Origin: Flavobacteriales bacterium
GTDB taxonomy: Bacteria; Bacteroidota; Bacteroidia; Flavobacteriales; PHOS-HE28
Length of the DNA: 10,365 nt
Assembly: GCA_008016945.1 (NCBI GenBank)
Contig: SSGN01000175.1
Coordinates: 1-10,365, forward strand
Direction of reading: 5' to 3'
In this document: positions 1 to 6,589 of the stretch, in pieces
How the letters are laid out: each line of letters starts with the position of its first letter
Position numbering within the stretch: position 1 is the first letter of the stretch
Translations under genes and position numbers: made by a program
The notes under the pieces: generated by a model
Told to the model about the DNA's origin: nothing
The model's database searches: none
Seen by the model: the letters and a program-made list of their open reading frames with translations, nothing else

Positions 1-272
1 CATAGGGGCTTGGATCAGGCCGGGGCGATCACCAGGGGCGGGATCGTCTCACCATCACATGGTCGTCCATCACGTGGCCCTGTCCGGGGACACCGCCGTG
101 GAGCTGAACGTGAACAAACGGAACCCGGCCAAGGCGTTCTACGAACGCCACGGTTTCGTGGTGGAGCGCGACGAAGTGCTGGACATCGGACAGGGCCACG
201 TGATGGACGACCATGTGATGGTGAGACGATCCCGCCCCTGGTGATCGCCCCGGCCTGATCCAAGCCCCTATG
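1..272. repeat. Perfect 86-bp inverted repeat at the left window edge (arms 1-86 and 187-272)
   Basis: Bases 1-86 are the exact reverse complement of bases 187-272, with no mismatch and a 100-nt loop between them. The right arm continues naturally into the rest of the window and contains the true end and stop codon of an acetyltransferase gene. The left arm is the same coding end turned around, so it cannot be that gene's real upstream part. The left arm starts at base 1, so its full length is unknown. The likeliest explanation is a fold-back (chimeric) read at a contig end; a real inverted duplication is the alternative. Confidence 0.95.
59..244 (+). CDS. GNAT family N-acetyltransferase, C-terminal fragment only
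   Basis: The reading frame ends in a peptide typical of the last strands of GNAT acetyltransferases. It has LNVNKRNPAKAFYERHGF, the helix and strand following the acetyl-CoA site, then DIGQGHVMDDHVM near the end, a close match to the usual DIGxGxxMxDxVM ending. Such enzymes transfer an acetyl group from acetyl-CoA to an amine; the substrate cannot be told from this fragment. Homology begins only near base 86. Everything before that is the reverse complement of the gene's own end, so the ATG at 59 is not a natural start, and the frame stays open to base 2. A whole GNAT protein has about 150-170 residues and only about 52 are genuine here. I treat it as a partial gene broken by the inverted repeat, not as a functional short protein. 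Confidence 0.7.
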   Translation: MVVHHVALSGDTAVELNVNKRNPAKAFYERHGFVVERDEVLDIGQGHVMDDHVMVRRSRPW

Positions 273-286
273 GATCCATGGGGGCT
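263..286 (+). terminator. 24-bp near-perfect palindrome after the acetyltransferase stop
   Basis: The sequence is symmetric around GGATCC (273-278), with AGCCCC on the left answered by GGGGCT on the right. The only imperfect pair (269 with 284-side partner 280) is a G-U wobble in plus-strand RNA. It gives a 10-bp stem with a 4-nt loop 18 bases after the stop codon. No T-tract follows, so it would be an atypical terminator. It also lies beyond the end of the minus-strand DUF4294-like gene and could serve both. The left arm of the big inverted repeat ends within two bases of this palindrome's centre. Confidence 0.4.
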
Positions 287-304
287 CGGTAAGACCGGGC
301 CGAT

Positions 305-1018
305 TCAGTTGCTCAGTGTGGGCCGATCCGCGGTAAGGCCGTACTTCCGGTACAGGCGTGCTTTCCGTTTCTCCAGCTTGGCCTGGGCTTTGGCGGTTCG
401 GGCGCTGCGCTCCGCAACGGCCAGTTCGCCCCGTTCGATCCGTTGCACGATGAGTTCGATGGTGGCATCGGCACCCGATGGGTCGTATTCCGCCTTGAGG
501 TCCTGGTCGAACAAGCGGGCGAGGCCTTGCCAAACGAAGGCCACGAAGGAACCGCGGAGCTGCTTCACCAACTGGTACGAGGTCTGGCCCGTTTCCCGAT
601 CGATGAGTTTCACCAGTACCTTGCCTTGGCTCACGGTGAGGTCCTTCACCTCGGCCTCGAACTCCGCGCGGAGCTCGGCCTCGGCGATCCTTACGTAGAG
701 GTCTTGATCGGCCTTCCCTTCGATGGTCTTGAGCTCGGTCTCGTATTCGGCGAGCAGTTGGCCGGTGATCTTGGCATAGGGGTATACTTTGATCACGTTG
801 CGCATCAGCTTGTCGAACCGCTCTGCCTCACGGCGGCCCTTGGGTGACCACCGCCCGTAGACCTCGGCTTCGGCCAGGTGGATCAACGGAATGGTATCGC
901 TGCCCTCCACCACGGCATGCACCACGTATGCGGGATGCTGCGCCCATGTGGGCAACACACCACCGCAGGCGATGCACGCCAGAACGAGAAAGGCCTTTTT
1001 GAACATGGTCCAAGCCAT
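305..1018 (-). CDS. Exported DUF4294-like protein
   Basis: The 237-residue product begins with a signal peptide: a hydrophobic stretch at about 7-24 and a likely cleavage after TWA, near residue 26. The mature part resembles the Bacteroidota DUF4294 family as I remember it. The marks are an early acidic segment ending in AEVYGRW, the RNVIKVYPYAK block (73-83), a charged helical region (about 85-125), the SQGKVLVKLIDRETG block (130-144) and YDP near 178. A basic, probably helical tail rich in K, R and A follows (202-227). The family's biochemical function is unknown; the signal peptide puts it in the periplasm or envelope. ATG at 1018 is the first start; ATG at 1006 would begin directly before the signal-peptide lysines and is an equally good choice. 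It lies 55 bp downstream of accC on the same strand but has its own promoter-like element, so it is probably transcribed separately. Confidence 0.8.
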   Translation of the reverse strand: MAWTMFKKAFLVLACIACGGVLPTWAQHPAYVVHAVVEGSDTIPLIHLAEAEVYGRWSPKGRREAERFDKLMRNVIKVYPYAKITGQLLAEYETELKTIEGKADQDLYVRIAEAELRAEFEAEVKDLTVSQGKVLVKLIDRETGQTSYQLVKQLRGSFVAFVWQGLARLFDQDLKAEYDPSGADATIELIVQRIERGELAVAERSARTAKAQAKLEKRKARLYRKYGLTADRPTLSN

Positions 1019-1041
1019 GGCCGCAGTATGTGACCGTAACG

Positions 1042-1069
1042 CAAGATACGGCCCTTTATTCCCCTACAA
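1042..1069 (-). promoter_or_regulatory. Bacteroidota-type promoter of the DUF4294-like gene
   Basis: On the minus strand TATCTTG (1048-1042) resembles the Bacteroidota -7 element TAnnTTTG, with one T missing. A TTG (1069-1067) sits 18 nt upstream, a spacing that suits the -33 element. The start codon follows 23 nt after the -7 element. This is the only promoter in the window where I also see a plausible -33 element. Confidence 0.5.
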
Positions 1070-1073
1070 CGGC

Positions 1074-2633
1074 TCAGCGGCGCTTTAGTTTCCAAGCACT
1101 TACGCCTGATAGCGCATCCGGCACGGAGGCCGGGCGATGCTCGCGGTCGGCGAGCAGGGCTGCGGCCACCAGCGCCGCTGCCGCCATCTCCTCGGGGTCC
1201 TGGCCATCGATCGCGGCGGGCGTGAAGTGGTCCCGCACGAAGTGGGTATCGTACTTCCCGCTGCGGAAGGCCTCGTGCCCCATCACGAAACGACAGAAGC
1301 CCAAGGTGGTCTCAATACCGCTGATGGCGTAGTCGTCGATGGCGCGCTCCATGCGTTGGATGGCCTCTTCGCGGGTGGCCCCGTGGGTGATCAGCTTGGC
1401 GATCATGGGGTCGTAGTGAATGGGGATGTCCATGCCCTCCTCGAAGCCATCGTCCACGCGGATGCCCAGCCCCTGTGGCGGGCGGTAGGTCACGAGCTTC
1501 CCGATGTCGGGCAGGAAGTTGTTCGCTGGATCCTCGGCGTACACGCGCACCTCAATGGCGTGGCCGTTGATCCTCAGGTCCTCCTGCTTGAAGGGAAGCT
1601 TCTCCCCTTCCGCCACGCGGATCTGGAGCTTCACCAGATCCAGCCCGGTGATCATCTCGGTAACGGGATGCTCCACCTGCAGGCGGGTGTTCATCTCCAT
1701 GAAGAAGAAATCGCCGTTCTCATCGAGCAGGAACTCCACGGTGCCTGCGCCCACGTAGTTCACGCTCCTGGCCACGTTCACCGCGGCCTCGCCCATGCGC
1801 TGGCGCATCGCGGGGGTGAGCACGGCGCTGGGGGCCTCCTCCACCACCTTCTGGTGGCGGCGCTGCACGCTGCATTCGCGCTCGAAGAGGTAACAGGTGT
1901 TGCCGTGGGTATCGGCCATCACTTGCACTTCGATGTGGCGCGGCCCGGCCACGTACTTCTCGATGAACACGCTGCCATCGCCGAAGGCGTTCTGCGCCTC
2001 GCTGATGGCGCGTTCCAGCCCTTCTTTCAGGTCGGCTTCGCGCTCCACCACGCGCATGCCCTTCCCACCACCACCCGCTGCGGCCTTGATGAGGATGGGG
2101 AACTTGATGGTCTTGGCCACCTTCATGGCCTCGTCCACGCCGCTCACGGCGCCTTCGGTGCCGGGCACCAAGGGCACATCGAACTTGCGCACGGCCTCCT
2201 TGGCGGCGAGCTTATCGCCCATCACCTTCATGGCCTCGGGCGAAGGGCCGATGAAGACGATGCCCACCTGCTCCAAGGCCCGTGCGAAGTCGCCGTTCTC
2301 GCTGAGGAAGCCGTAGCCGGGGTGTACGGCATCCACCTTCAGGTCCTTGCACACCTTCACCAGCTTGTCCACCACGAGGTAGCTCTCCTTGCTGGGCGCC
2401 GGGCCGATCAGCACGGCCTCGTCGGCGAAGCGCACGAACGGCGCGTTGCGGTCGGCCTCGGAGGACACGGCCACGGTGCTGATGCCCATCTCGCGGGCGG
2501 AGCGCATCACACGCAGGGCGATCTCGCCACGGTTGGCGACGAGGAGTTTTTGGACCTGCGGGTTGGCCGTCGGTTGGTTCCGGGAGTGCGAAGATGCGAA
2601 GCCTTGGCCTGATCTTTGGCCTGGCCCCACCAT
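1074..2633 (-). CDS. accC: Biotin carboxylase subunit of acetyl-CoA/acyl-CoA carboxylase
   Basis: The enzyme carboxylates biotin on its carrier protein using ATP and bicarbonate, the first half-reaction of acetyl-CoA carboxylase in fatty acid synthesis; it is cytoplasmic. Counting from VQKLLVANRGEIA, where family homology begins, 493 residues follow. They show the N-terminal biotin carboxylase fold, the ATP-grasp glycine loop in KAAAGGGGKGM (157-167), ERECSVQRRHQK (225-236), the metal ligands in GTVEF and MEMNTRLQVEHPVTE (E274, E287, N289), catalytic R291 and E295, and R337 in EVRVYAEDP. The E. coli enzyme has 449 residues; the extra C-terminal 40-odd include an alanine-rich stretch. No carrier-protein or carboxyltransferase gene lies in the window, so an acyl-CoA (for example propionyl-CoA) carboxylase role is possible. 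The coordinates use the nearest canonical in-frame ATG (2633), which adds 26 non-conserved residues; GTG at 2630 is next. The true start is uncertain. Confidence 0.9.
   Translation of the reverse strand: MVGPGQRSGQGFASSHSRNQPTANPQVQKLLVANRGEIALRVMRSAREMGISTVAVSSEADRNAPFVRFADEAVLIGPAPSKESYLVVDKLVKVCKDLKVDAVHPGYGFLSENGDFARALEQVGIVFIGPSPEAMKVMGDKLAAKEAVRKFDVPLVPGTEGAVSGVDEAMKVAKTIKFPILIKAAAGGGGKGMRVVEREADLKEGLERAISEAQNAFGDGSVFIEKYVAGPRHIEVQVMADTHGNTCYLFERECSVQRRHQKVVEEAPSAVLTPAMRQRMGEAAVNVARSVNYVGAGTVEFLLDENGDFFFMEMNTRLQVEHPVTEMITGLDLVKLQIRVAEGEKLPFKQEDLRINGHAIEVRVYAEDPANNFLPDIGKLVTYRPPQGLGIRVDDGFEEGMDIPIHYDPMIAKLITHGATREEAIQRMERAIDDYAISGIETTLGFCRFVMGHEAFRSGKYDTHFVRDHFTPAAIDGQDPEEMAAAALVAAALLADREHRPASVPDALSGVSAWKLKRR
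2589..2596 (-). promoter_or_regulatory. Possible -7 element for accC inside its annotated 5' end
   Basis: The minus strand reads CATCTTCG, close to TAnnTTTG and differing by one base from TATCTTCG upstream of the antiporter gene. If used, transcription would begin near 2583, downstream of the annotated ATG, and accC would need a start near 2555. No -33 element is evident, so this may be chance. Confidence 0.22.
2611..2618 (+). promoter_or_regulatory. -7 promoter element of the exported YwqK-like gene
   Basis: GATCTTTG matches the TAnnTTTG consensus except for its first base and lies 13 nt before the ATG at 2632, implying a leader of only a few nucleotides. It falls inside the accC reading frame as annotated. 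No -33 element is evident. Confidence 0.35.
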
Positions 2634-3429
2634 GCGTTCGCTCCTTCTGCTCCCCCTTCTGCTGTGTCCGTTGCTGGCTAAAGCCCAGATCGGCCGCAAG
2701 GAACTCCGCACTGATACCGGAACCGGGGTGCTGCACTTCTTCCGCAGTGGCGGGGTGAGCACCAAGGAGTGGACGGACAAGGACGAGCGCTGGGGCCGCA
2801 GCTGGGCGTACAAATTGGACGGCACCGTGCTCGAGGAGCACCAGACGCGGCGTTTCGCGGGGCATGCCTCGGTGCAGTACCGGTACCACGCCAACGGGGC
2901 CGTGAGCCGGGTGGAATACAGCGACGCACCCGATGGCGGGATACAGTGGTACCAGAGCACCACCACGTACGATGAGGCGGGAACGCGCACGGGATTCGCC
3001 GAGCAGGGCCAAGACGACCATGGGCCGATACCGGGGGTGGTGGTTCCGGGCAGGCCGTACGTACAAGAGGTCGTGGTGGAACAACGCCTTTTCGTGAACG
3101 AGGTGTTCGTGGTGAACCCCACCAAGCGCGCGTGCCGCGTGGTGGCCAAGGCGAAGCACCCCTCGCCGGGCCTGCCGGGTGGCACCTGGACCATGGCGCC
3201 GGGCGATACGGTCCGGCTCGGCACGTACAGCATGGGCGAGGTCTTCACCCCGTGGAACGAACAACTCACGCTGGCGATCCACCAGGTGCGGTTGAAGGGT
3301 GGCCGGAATGCGATGGCCCGCATACGCACGGACGAAGTGCAGGCAAGCCCCGAGCACCGACGGCACTACGTGGTGATCGCCGGATGGACGCGGGCAACAG
3401 CCAAGGCCGATAAGACGAGGAAGAAGTAG
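2632..3429 (+). CDS. Exported protein with YwqK/MORN-like repeats, function unknown
   Basis: The 265-residue product starts with a clear signal peptide: MRS, a leucine-rich core (4-15), then LAKA with cleavage likely near residue 18. Residues about 31-125 contain loosely repeated segments of the form aromatic-x-x-x-G-x-hydrophobic, such as FFRSGGV, YKLDGTV, YRYHANGAV and YDEAGTR. They resemble the MORN-type repeats of YwqK-like proteins common in Bacteroidota. The second half (about 145-240) looks like a beta-rich domain (VFVVNPTK, WTMAPGDTVRLGTY) that I cannot assign. The tail is lysine-rich. It is probably periplasmic or surface-exposed. Neither the T9SS sorting pattern nor a lipobox cysteine is present. 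The ATG overlaps the annotated accC start, so the two genes diverge without an intergenic gap. The gene is credible because of the signal peptide and protein-like composition; the repeat assignment is tentative. Confidence 0.7.
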   Translation: MRSLLLLPLLLCPLLAKAQIGRKELRTDTGTGVLHFFRSGGVSTKEWTDKDERWGRSWAYKLDGTVLEEHQTRRFAGHASVQYRYHANGAVSRVEYSDAPDGGIQWYQSTTTYDEAGTRTGFAEQGQDDHGPIPGVVVPGRPYVQEVVVEQRLFVNEVFVVNPTKRACRVVAKAKHPSPGLPGGTWTMAPGDTVRLGTYSMGEVFTPWNEQLTLAIHQVRLKGGRNAMARIRTDEVQASPEHRRHYVVIAGWTRATAKADKTRKK

Positions 3430-3633
3430 GAACGGCGACCCGGTCGATGACAAGAAGTACCCAGCGCCGCACCGCTCACCGTTCTGAGGCGGCCGACCAC
3501 CGTCCTGGACGTGCCGACCTGCCGCGGCGGCGAAGCGCGTGAACCGCAGTGCCACCGGAGGTCGATCATACCGGCTCCGGTCCCAAGTGGCTCGTATGAC
3601 CAACGCGTACGGTATCCAAGGTCGGGTGCCCAG

Positions 3634-3641
3634 TATCTTCG
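3634..3641 (+). promoter_or_regulatory. -7 promoter element directly before the antiporter start
   Basis: TATCTTCG matches TAnnTTTG except for one T-to-C change and ends only 6 nt before the ATG at 3648. Transcription would then start at or next to the start codon, giving a leaderless or nearly leaderless mRNA. No -33 TTG is seen at the usual distance. The preceding bases (3430-3633) show no gene. Confidence 0.4.
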
Positions 3642-3647
3642 CTGGCC

Positions 3648-5888
3648 ATGACCCATTTGCCGCCGCTCATCCTGGACCTATGCCTGATCCTGGGCGTTGC
3701 GGCCATTGTAACACTGATCTTCAAAAAGTTACACCAACCCCTGGTCTTGGGATATGTGGTGGCGGGCTTGCTCGTTGGACAGAACACCTCCTTGTTGCCT
3801 TCGGTGAGCGACATGGAGAATATCCACACCTGGAGCGAGATCGGGGTGATCTTCCTGTTGTTCGCGCTGGGCCTGGAGTTCAGCTTTCGCAAGTTGACCA
3901 AGGTCGGTGGCACAGCGGGCATCACCGCCATAGTGGAAGCCTCCAGTATGTTGGCGATCGGCTACTTCACCGGGCGCGCTATGGGTTGGAGCACGATGGA
4001 CAGCCTATTTCTTGGTGGCATCGTTTCGGTGAGCAGCACCACCATCATCATGCGGACATTCGAGGAGCTGGGCCTGAAGACCCAGGGGTTCGCGGTGCTG
4101 GTGTTCGGTGTGTTGGTGGTGGAGGACCTGGTGGCGATCCTGGTGATGGTGTTGCTGAGCACGCTGGCGGTGAGTCAGCAGTTGAGCGGAGGGGACCTGC
4201 TCTTCGCCTTGGGGAAGCTGGCCTTCTTTCTCGTGCTCTGGTTCGTGGGCGGCATCCTGGTGATCCCCACCTTCTTGAACAAGGCCAAGAAGCTGATGAA
4301 CGACGAGATGCTGTTGGTGGTATCCATCGCCTTGTGCCTGGTCATGGTATACCTGGCCACGGAAGCGGGGTTCAGCTCGGCCTTGGGCGCCTTCATCATG
4401 GGATCGCTCCTGGCCGAAACGGTTATGGCCGAGAAGATCGAGCACTTGGTGAAGCCCGTGAAGGACCTGTTCGGGGCTGTGTTCTTCGTATCCGTGGGCA
4501 TGCTGATAGACCCAAAGACATTGGCCGAGCACTGGGCACCGGTGTTGCTGATCACCGTCGTGATCATCGCGGGGAAGCTGACCGCCACCTTCGCTGGAGC
4601 ACTGCTCGCTGGCCAGTCGGTGAAGCGCTCCATCCAAGCAGGCATGAGCCTCACCCAGATCGGTGAGTTCTCGTTCATCATCGCGGCATTAGGACTCTCG
4701 TTGAAGGTGACCAGTTCGTACCTCTATCCCATTGCTGTGGCGGTATCGGCGGTCACCACCTTCACCACCCCCTATGTCATCAAGGCCTCGCCACGTTTCG
4801 CCGAATGGATAGAAGGCCAACTTCCTCGACGATTCCTGGACGCCTTGGAGCGATATGGCCAGCAGACCGAGCGGGCCACGGTGACCAGCGACTGGCGTGT
4901 GCTGTTGCGAGCCTACCTGATGAACCTGGCGATCTGGGGTGCTGCCTCGCTGGCGGTGATCCTGCTGGGGAGCAGGGTGCTCGAAGGCTGGTTCGGCGCG
5001 GGCATCGGCTGGTTCGATGGGGAGATGCTGGCGGGCGTCGCCACGTTGGTCCTGCTGGTGCCGTTCATCTGGGCGATGTCGTTCCGGCGTATCCGGGCGG
5101 GTGCCTACCGGCACCTGTGGCTGAACAAACGCGCCCTGCGTGGGCCGCTGATCGCCTTGGAGGTGGGCCGACTCGCCGCTGCGGTGATCGTCCTCACCAT
5201 CCTGGTGGCGCGCTTCTTCCAGACCGGTGCCGCCTTGTTGATGGCCGTGGTGCTCATCAGCGTCACCGCCATCTTCTTCCGCCGTCGGCTACAGGACTTC
5301 TACCAACGCGTGGAACGGCACTTCCTGCTGAACCTCACGCAACGCGAATCGATGCGCCAACGCCCCAACCTCACCCCTTGGGACCTTCACCTGGCCGAGA
5401 TCGAACTGCCCGCGGGCTCCCAAGCCATGGGGCGTAGCCTCCACGAATTGGCCCTGCGCGAACGGTACGGGGTGAACATCGCCTTGATCGAACGCGGTGA
5501 GCTGAGCATACCCGTTCCCGGCCGCGATGATCGGCTGCTGCCCGGCGATAACCTGGTGCTGATCGGAACCGACGAACAACTGGCCTTGGTGAACACTGAA
5601 CTGGCCAGCCTGCTGCCCGAGAACGGCACGATGAACCTCGGCAAGGACGACATGCGGGTGCGCAAGTACCGGATACCGCCGCGCTCACCACTGATCGGCC
5701 GTACCATCCGCGAAAGTCGGATCCGCGAAGAAGGCAGCGCCTTGGTAACGGGGATCGAACGCGGAGAACAACGCATCGCCAACCCCGAAAGCACCATGGT
5801 GGTGGAACAGAACGACCTCTTATGGCTGGTGGGCACCGGCGACAAGCTGAAGACCTTCATGCAAGGGGGCAAGGGCATGATCGAATGA
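3648..5888 (+). CDS. CPA2-family (KefB-like) cation:proton antiporter with two RCK_C domains
   Basis: The 746-residue inner-membrane protein exchanges a monovalent cation, probably K+ or Na+, for protons. Residues 1 to about 380 form the Na+/H+ exchanger domain of roughly a dozen membrane segments. It has QPLVLGYVVAGLLVG (30-44), SVSSTTIIMRTFEELG (127-142) and the acidic pair VVEDLVAI (E159, D160) in the position used for proton coupling in this family. A second membrane module follows (about 415-545): two helices, a basic loop and two more helices. Two cytoplasmic RCK_C (TrkA-C) regulatory domains end the protein, at about 582-655 and 671-742; each has a G-R-x-[LI] motif and a final LLPGDNLVLIGT- or VVEQNDLLWLVGT-type strand. 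I see no Rossmann-type RCK_N (NAD-binding) domain, unlike E. coli KefB and KefC, so regulation by a ligand at RCK_C is more likely than NAD(H) or glutathione gating. The ATG at 3648 is the first in frame. Confidence 0.9.
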   Translation: MTHLPPLILDLCLILGVAAIVTLIFKKLHQPLVLGYVVAGLLVGQNTSLLPSVSDMENIHTWSEIGVIFLLFALGLEFSFRKLTKVGGTAGITAIVEASSMLAIGYFTGRAMGWSTMDSLFLGGIVSVSSTTIIMRTFEELGLKTQGFAVLVFGVLVVEDLVAILVMVLLSTLAVSQQLSGGDLLFALGKLAFFLVLWFVGGILVIPTFLNKAKKLMNDEMLLVVSIALCLVMVYLATEAGFSSALGAFIMGSLLAETVMAEKIEHLVKPVKDLFGAVFFVSVGMLIDPKTLAEHWAPVLLITVVIIAGKLTATFAGALLAGQSVKRSIQAGMSLTQIGEFSFIIAALGLSLKVTSSYLYPIAVAVSAVTTFTTPYVIKASPRFAEWIEGQLPRRFLDALERYGQQTERATVTSDWRVLLRAYLMNLAIWGAASLAVILLGSRVLEGWFGAGIGWFDGEMLAGVATLVLLVPFIWAMSFRRIRAGAYRHLWLNKRALRGPLIALEVGRLAAAVIVLTILVARFFQTGAALLMAVVLISVTAIFFRRRLQDFYQRVERHFLLNLTQRESMRQRPNLTPWDLHLAEIELPAGSQAMGRSLHELALRERYGVNIALIERGELSIPVPGRDDRLLPGDNLVLIGTDEQLALVNTELASLLPENGTMNLGKDDMRVRKYRIPPRSPLIGRTIRESRIREEGSALVTGIERGEQRIANPESTMVVEQNDLLWLVGTGDKLKTFMQGGKGMIE

Positions 5889-6007
5889 TACCATGGTGGT
5901 TCCAACCCGGCCAGCAGCCTTGCCACCATCCCCGCTGATCCCGCTACGCCGAACGCGGTGTTGGATAGGCTCCTGAACCACGCTCCTCTTTACCCCCCCA
6001 CCCCACC

Positions 6008-6505
6008 ATGCGAACCACGATGCGGACCTACCACCGGTATCTTGGCTTCTTCCTCGCGGGGATCATGGCGGTGTACGCCATCAGCGGCATCATCCTGATC
6101 TTCCGCGACATCGACTTGCTGAAGCAGGAGGTGCATGAAGTCCGCCGGTTGGCCCCCGGCCTCACGGAAAAAGCGTTGGGCGCGGAGATCCGGATCAAGG
6201 GCCTACGGTTCCACGACCCGGCCGGAGAACTGCTGCGATTCGAGCAGGGCACCTACAACAGCACCACCGGCGAAGTGGACTACACCACCAAACGGTATCC
6301 GTGGCTGATCGACCGGTTGACGCAACTGCACAAGGCCAACACCGGATCCCCCTTGTTCTTCCTGAACATCTTCTTTGGCATATCGCTGTTGTTCTTCGTG
6401 GTCTCGGCGTTCTGGATGTACATGCCCAGCAGCGGCATCTTCAAGAAAGGGATGTACTTCGTGGCGGCGGGGATCCTGCTCACCTTGCTGATGCTTTGGG
6501 TATGA
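6008..6505 (+). CDS. Small PepSY-type membrane protein
   Basis: The 165-residue product resembles single PepSY-associated transmembrane proteins of Bacteroidota. It has RTYHRYLGFFLAGIMAVYAISG at the start of helix 1 (about 11-33), a soluble, probably periplasmic loop of about 80 residues carrying one PepSY-like segment (about 50-95), LTQLHKANTGSP (104-115), helix 2 (about 116-138) and a C-terminal helix 3 (about 148-165). Histidines 9 and 108 lie next to the two long helices, as in this family, where they are suspected but not proven haem or metal ligands. Relatives often accompany iron or redox genes, but none is nearby. ATG at 6008 is used; ATG at 6020 would remove four residues without touching the helix. 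I see no clear promoter in the 119 bp upstream, so read-through from the antiporter gene is possible. Confidence 0.75.
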   Translation: MRTTMRTYHRYLGFFLAGIMAVYAISGIILIFRDIDLLKQEVHEVRRLAPGLTEKALGAEIRIKGLRFHDPAGELLRFEQGTYNSTTGEVDYTTKRYPWLIDRLTQLHKANTGSPLFFLNIFFGISLLFFVVSAFWMYMPSSGIFKKGMYFVAAGILLTLLMLWV

Positions 6506-6517
6506 GGAGGCCGCTGC

Positions 6518-6543
6518 CCCGTTCACCAACGGGCCTACGTTGG
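6518..6543 (+). terminator. Two overlapping, mutually exclusive hairpins after the PepSY gene
   Basis: CCCGTT-CACC-AACGGG (6518-6533) is a perfect 6-bp stem with a 4-nt loop, starting 13 nt after the stop codon. CCAACG-GGCCTA-CGTTGG (6526-6543) is a second perfect 6-bp stem with a 6-nt loop that reuses bases 6526-6531. Only one can form at a time. No T-tract follows either, so a terminator role is inferred from position only. Confidence 0.35.
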
Positions 6544-6553
6544 AGCGCAGCGG

Positions 6554-6560
6554 TACCTTG
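6554..6560 (+). promoter_or_regulatory. Possible -7 element of the helicase gene
   Basis: TACCTTG, followed by CG, resembles the TATCTTG of the DUF4294-like promoter and lies 29 nt before the helicase ATG. It also sits inside a short GGTAC/GTACC inverted repeat. No -33 element is seen. Confidence 0.28.
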
Positions 6561-6589
6561 CGGCACCGTACCACGGCCACACGCGACCT

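Noticed and set aside
1..272. Hairpin telomere of a linear replicon
   Set aside because: The arms contain ordinary coding sequence separated by a 100-nt loop, and Bacteroidota are not known for linear chromosomes. A chimera is simpler, though reads are needed to be sure.
1137..2612. 491-residue open frame on the plus strand opposite accC
   Set aside because: It is rich in H, G, A and L with no recognisable domain, and lies exactly antisense to a strongly conserved biotin carboxylase; it is a GC-driven shadow.
2634..3329. Upstream extension of the accC frame
   Set aside because: The frame stays open to 3329, but the sequence is antisense to the exported YwqK-like gene, lacks any biotin carboxylase similarity and is rich in S, R and P.
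2632..3429. Antitoxin of a toxin-antitoxin pair, from the YwqK name
   Set aside because: The YwqK repeat label is only a family name; the protein is exported and no toxin gene is adjacent.
2212..3603. 463-residue minus-strand frame overlapping accC and the exported protein
   Set aside because: It has low-complexity R/A/G/P composition and conflicts with two better-supported genes.
4005..4637. 210-residue minus-strand frame inside the antiporter gene
   Set aside because: It consists largely of Q, H and E runs antisense to membrane helices, with no domain.
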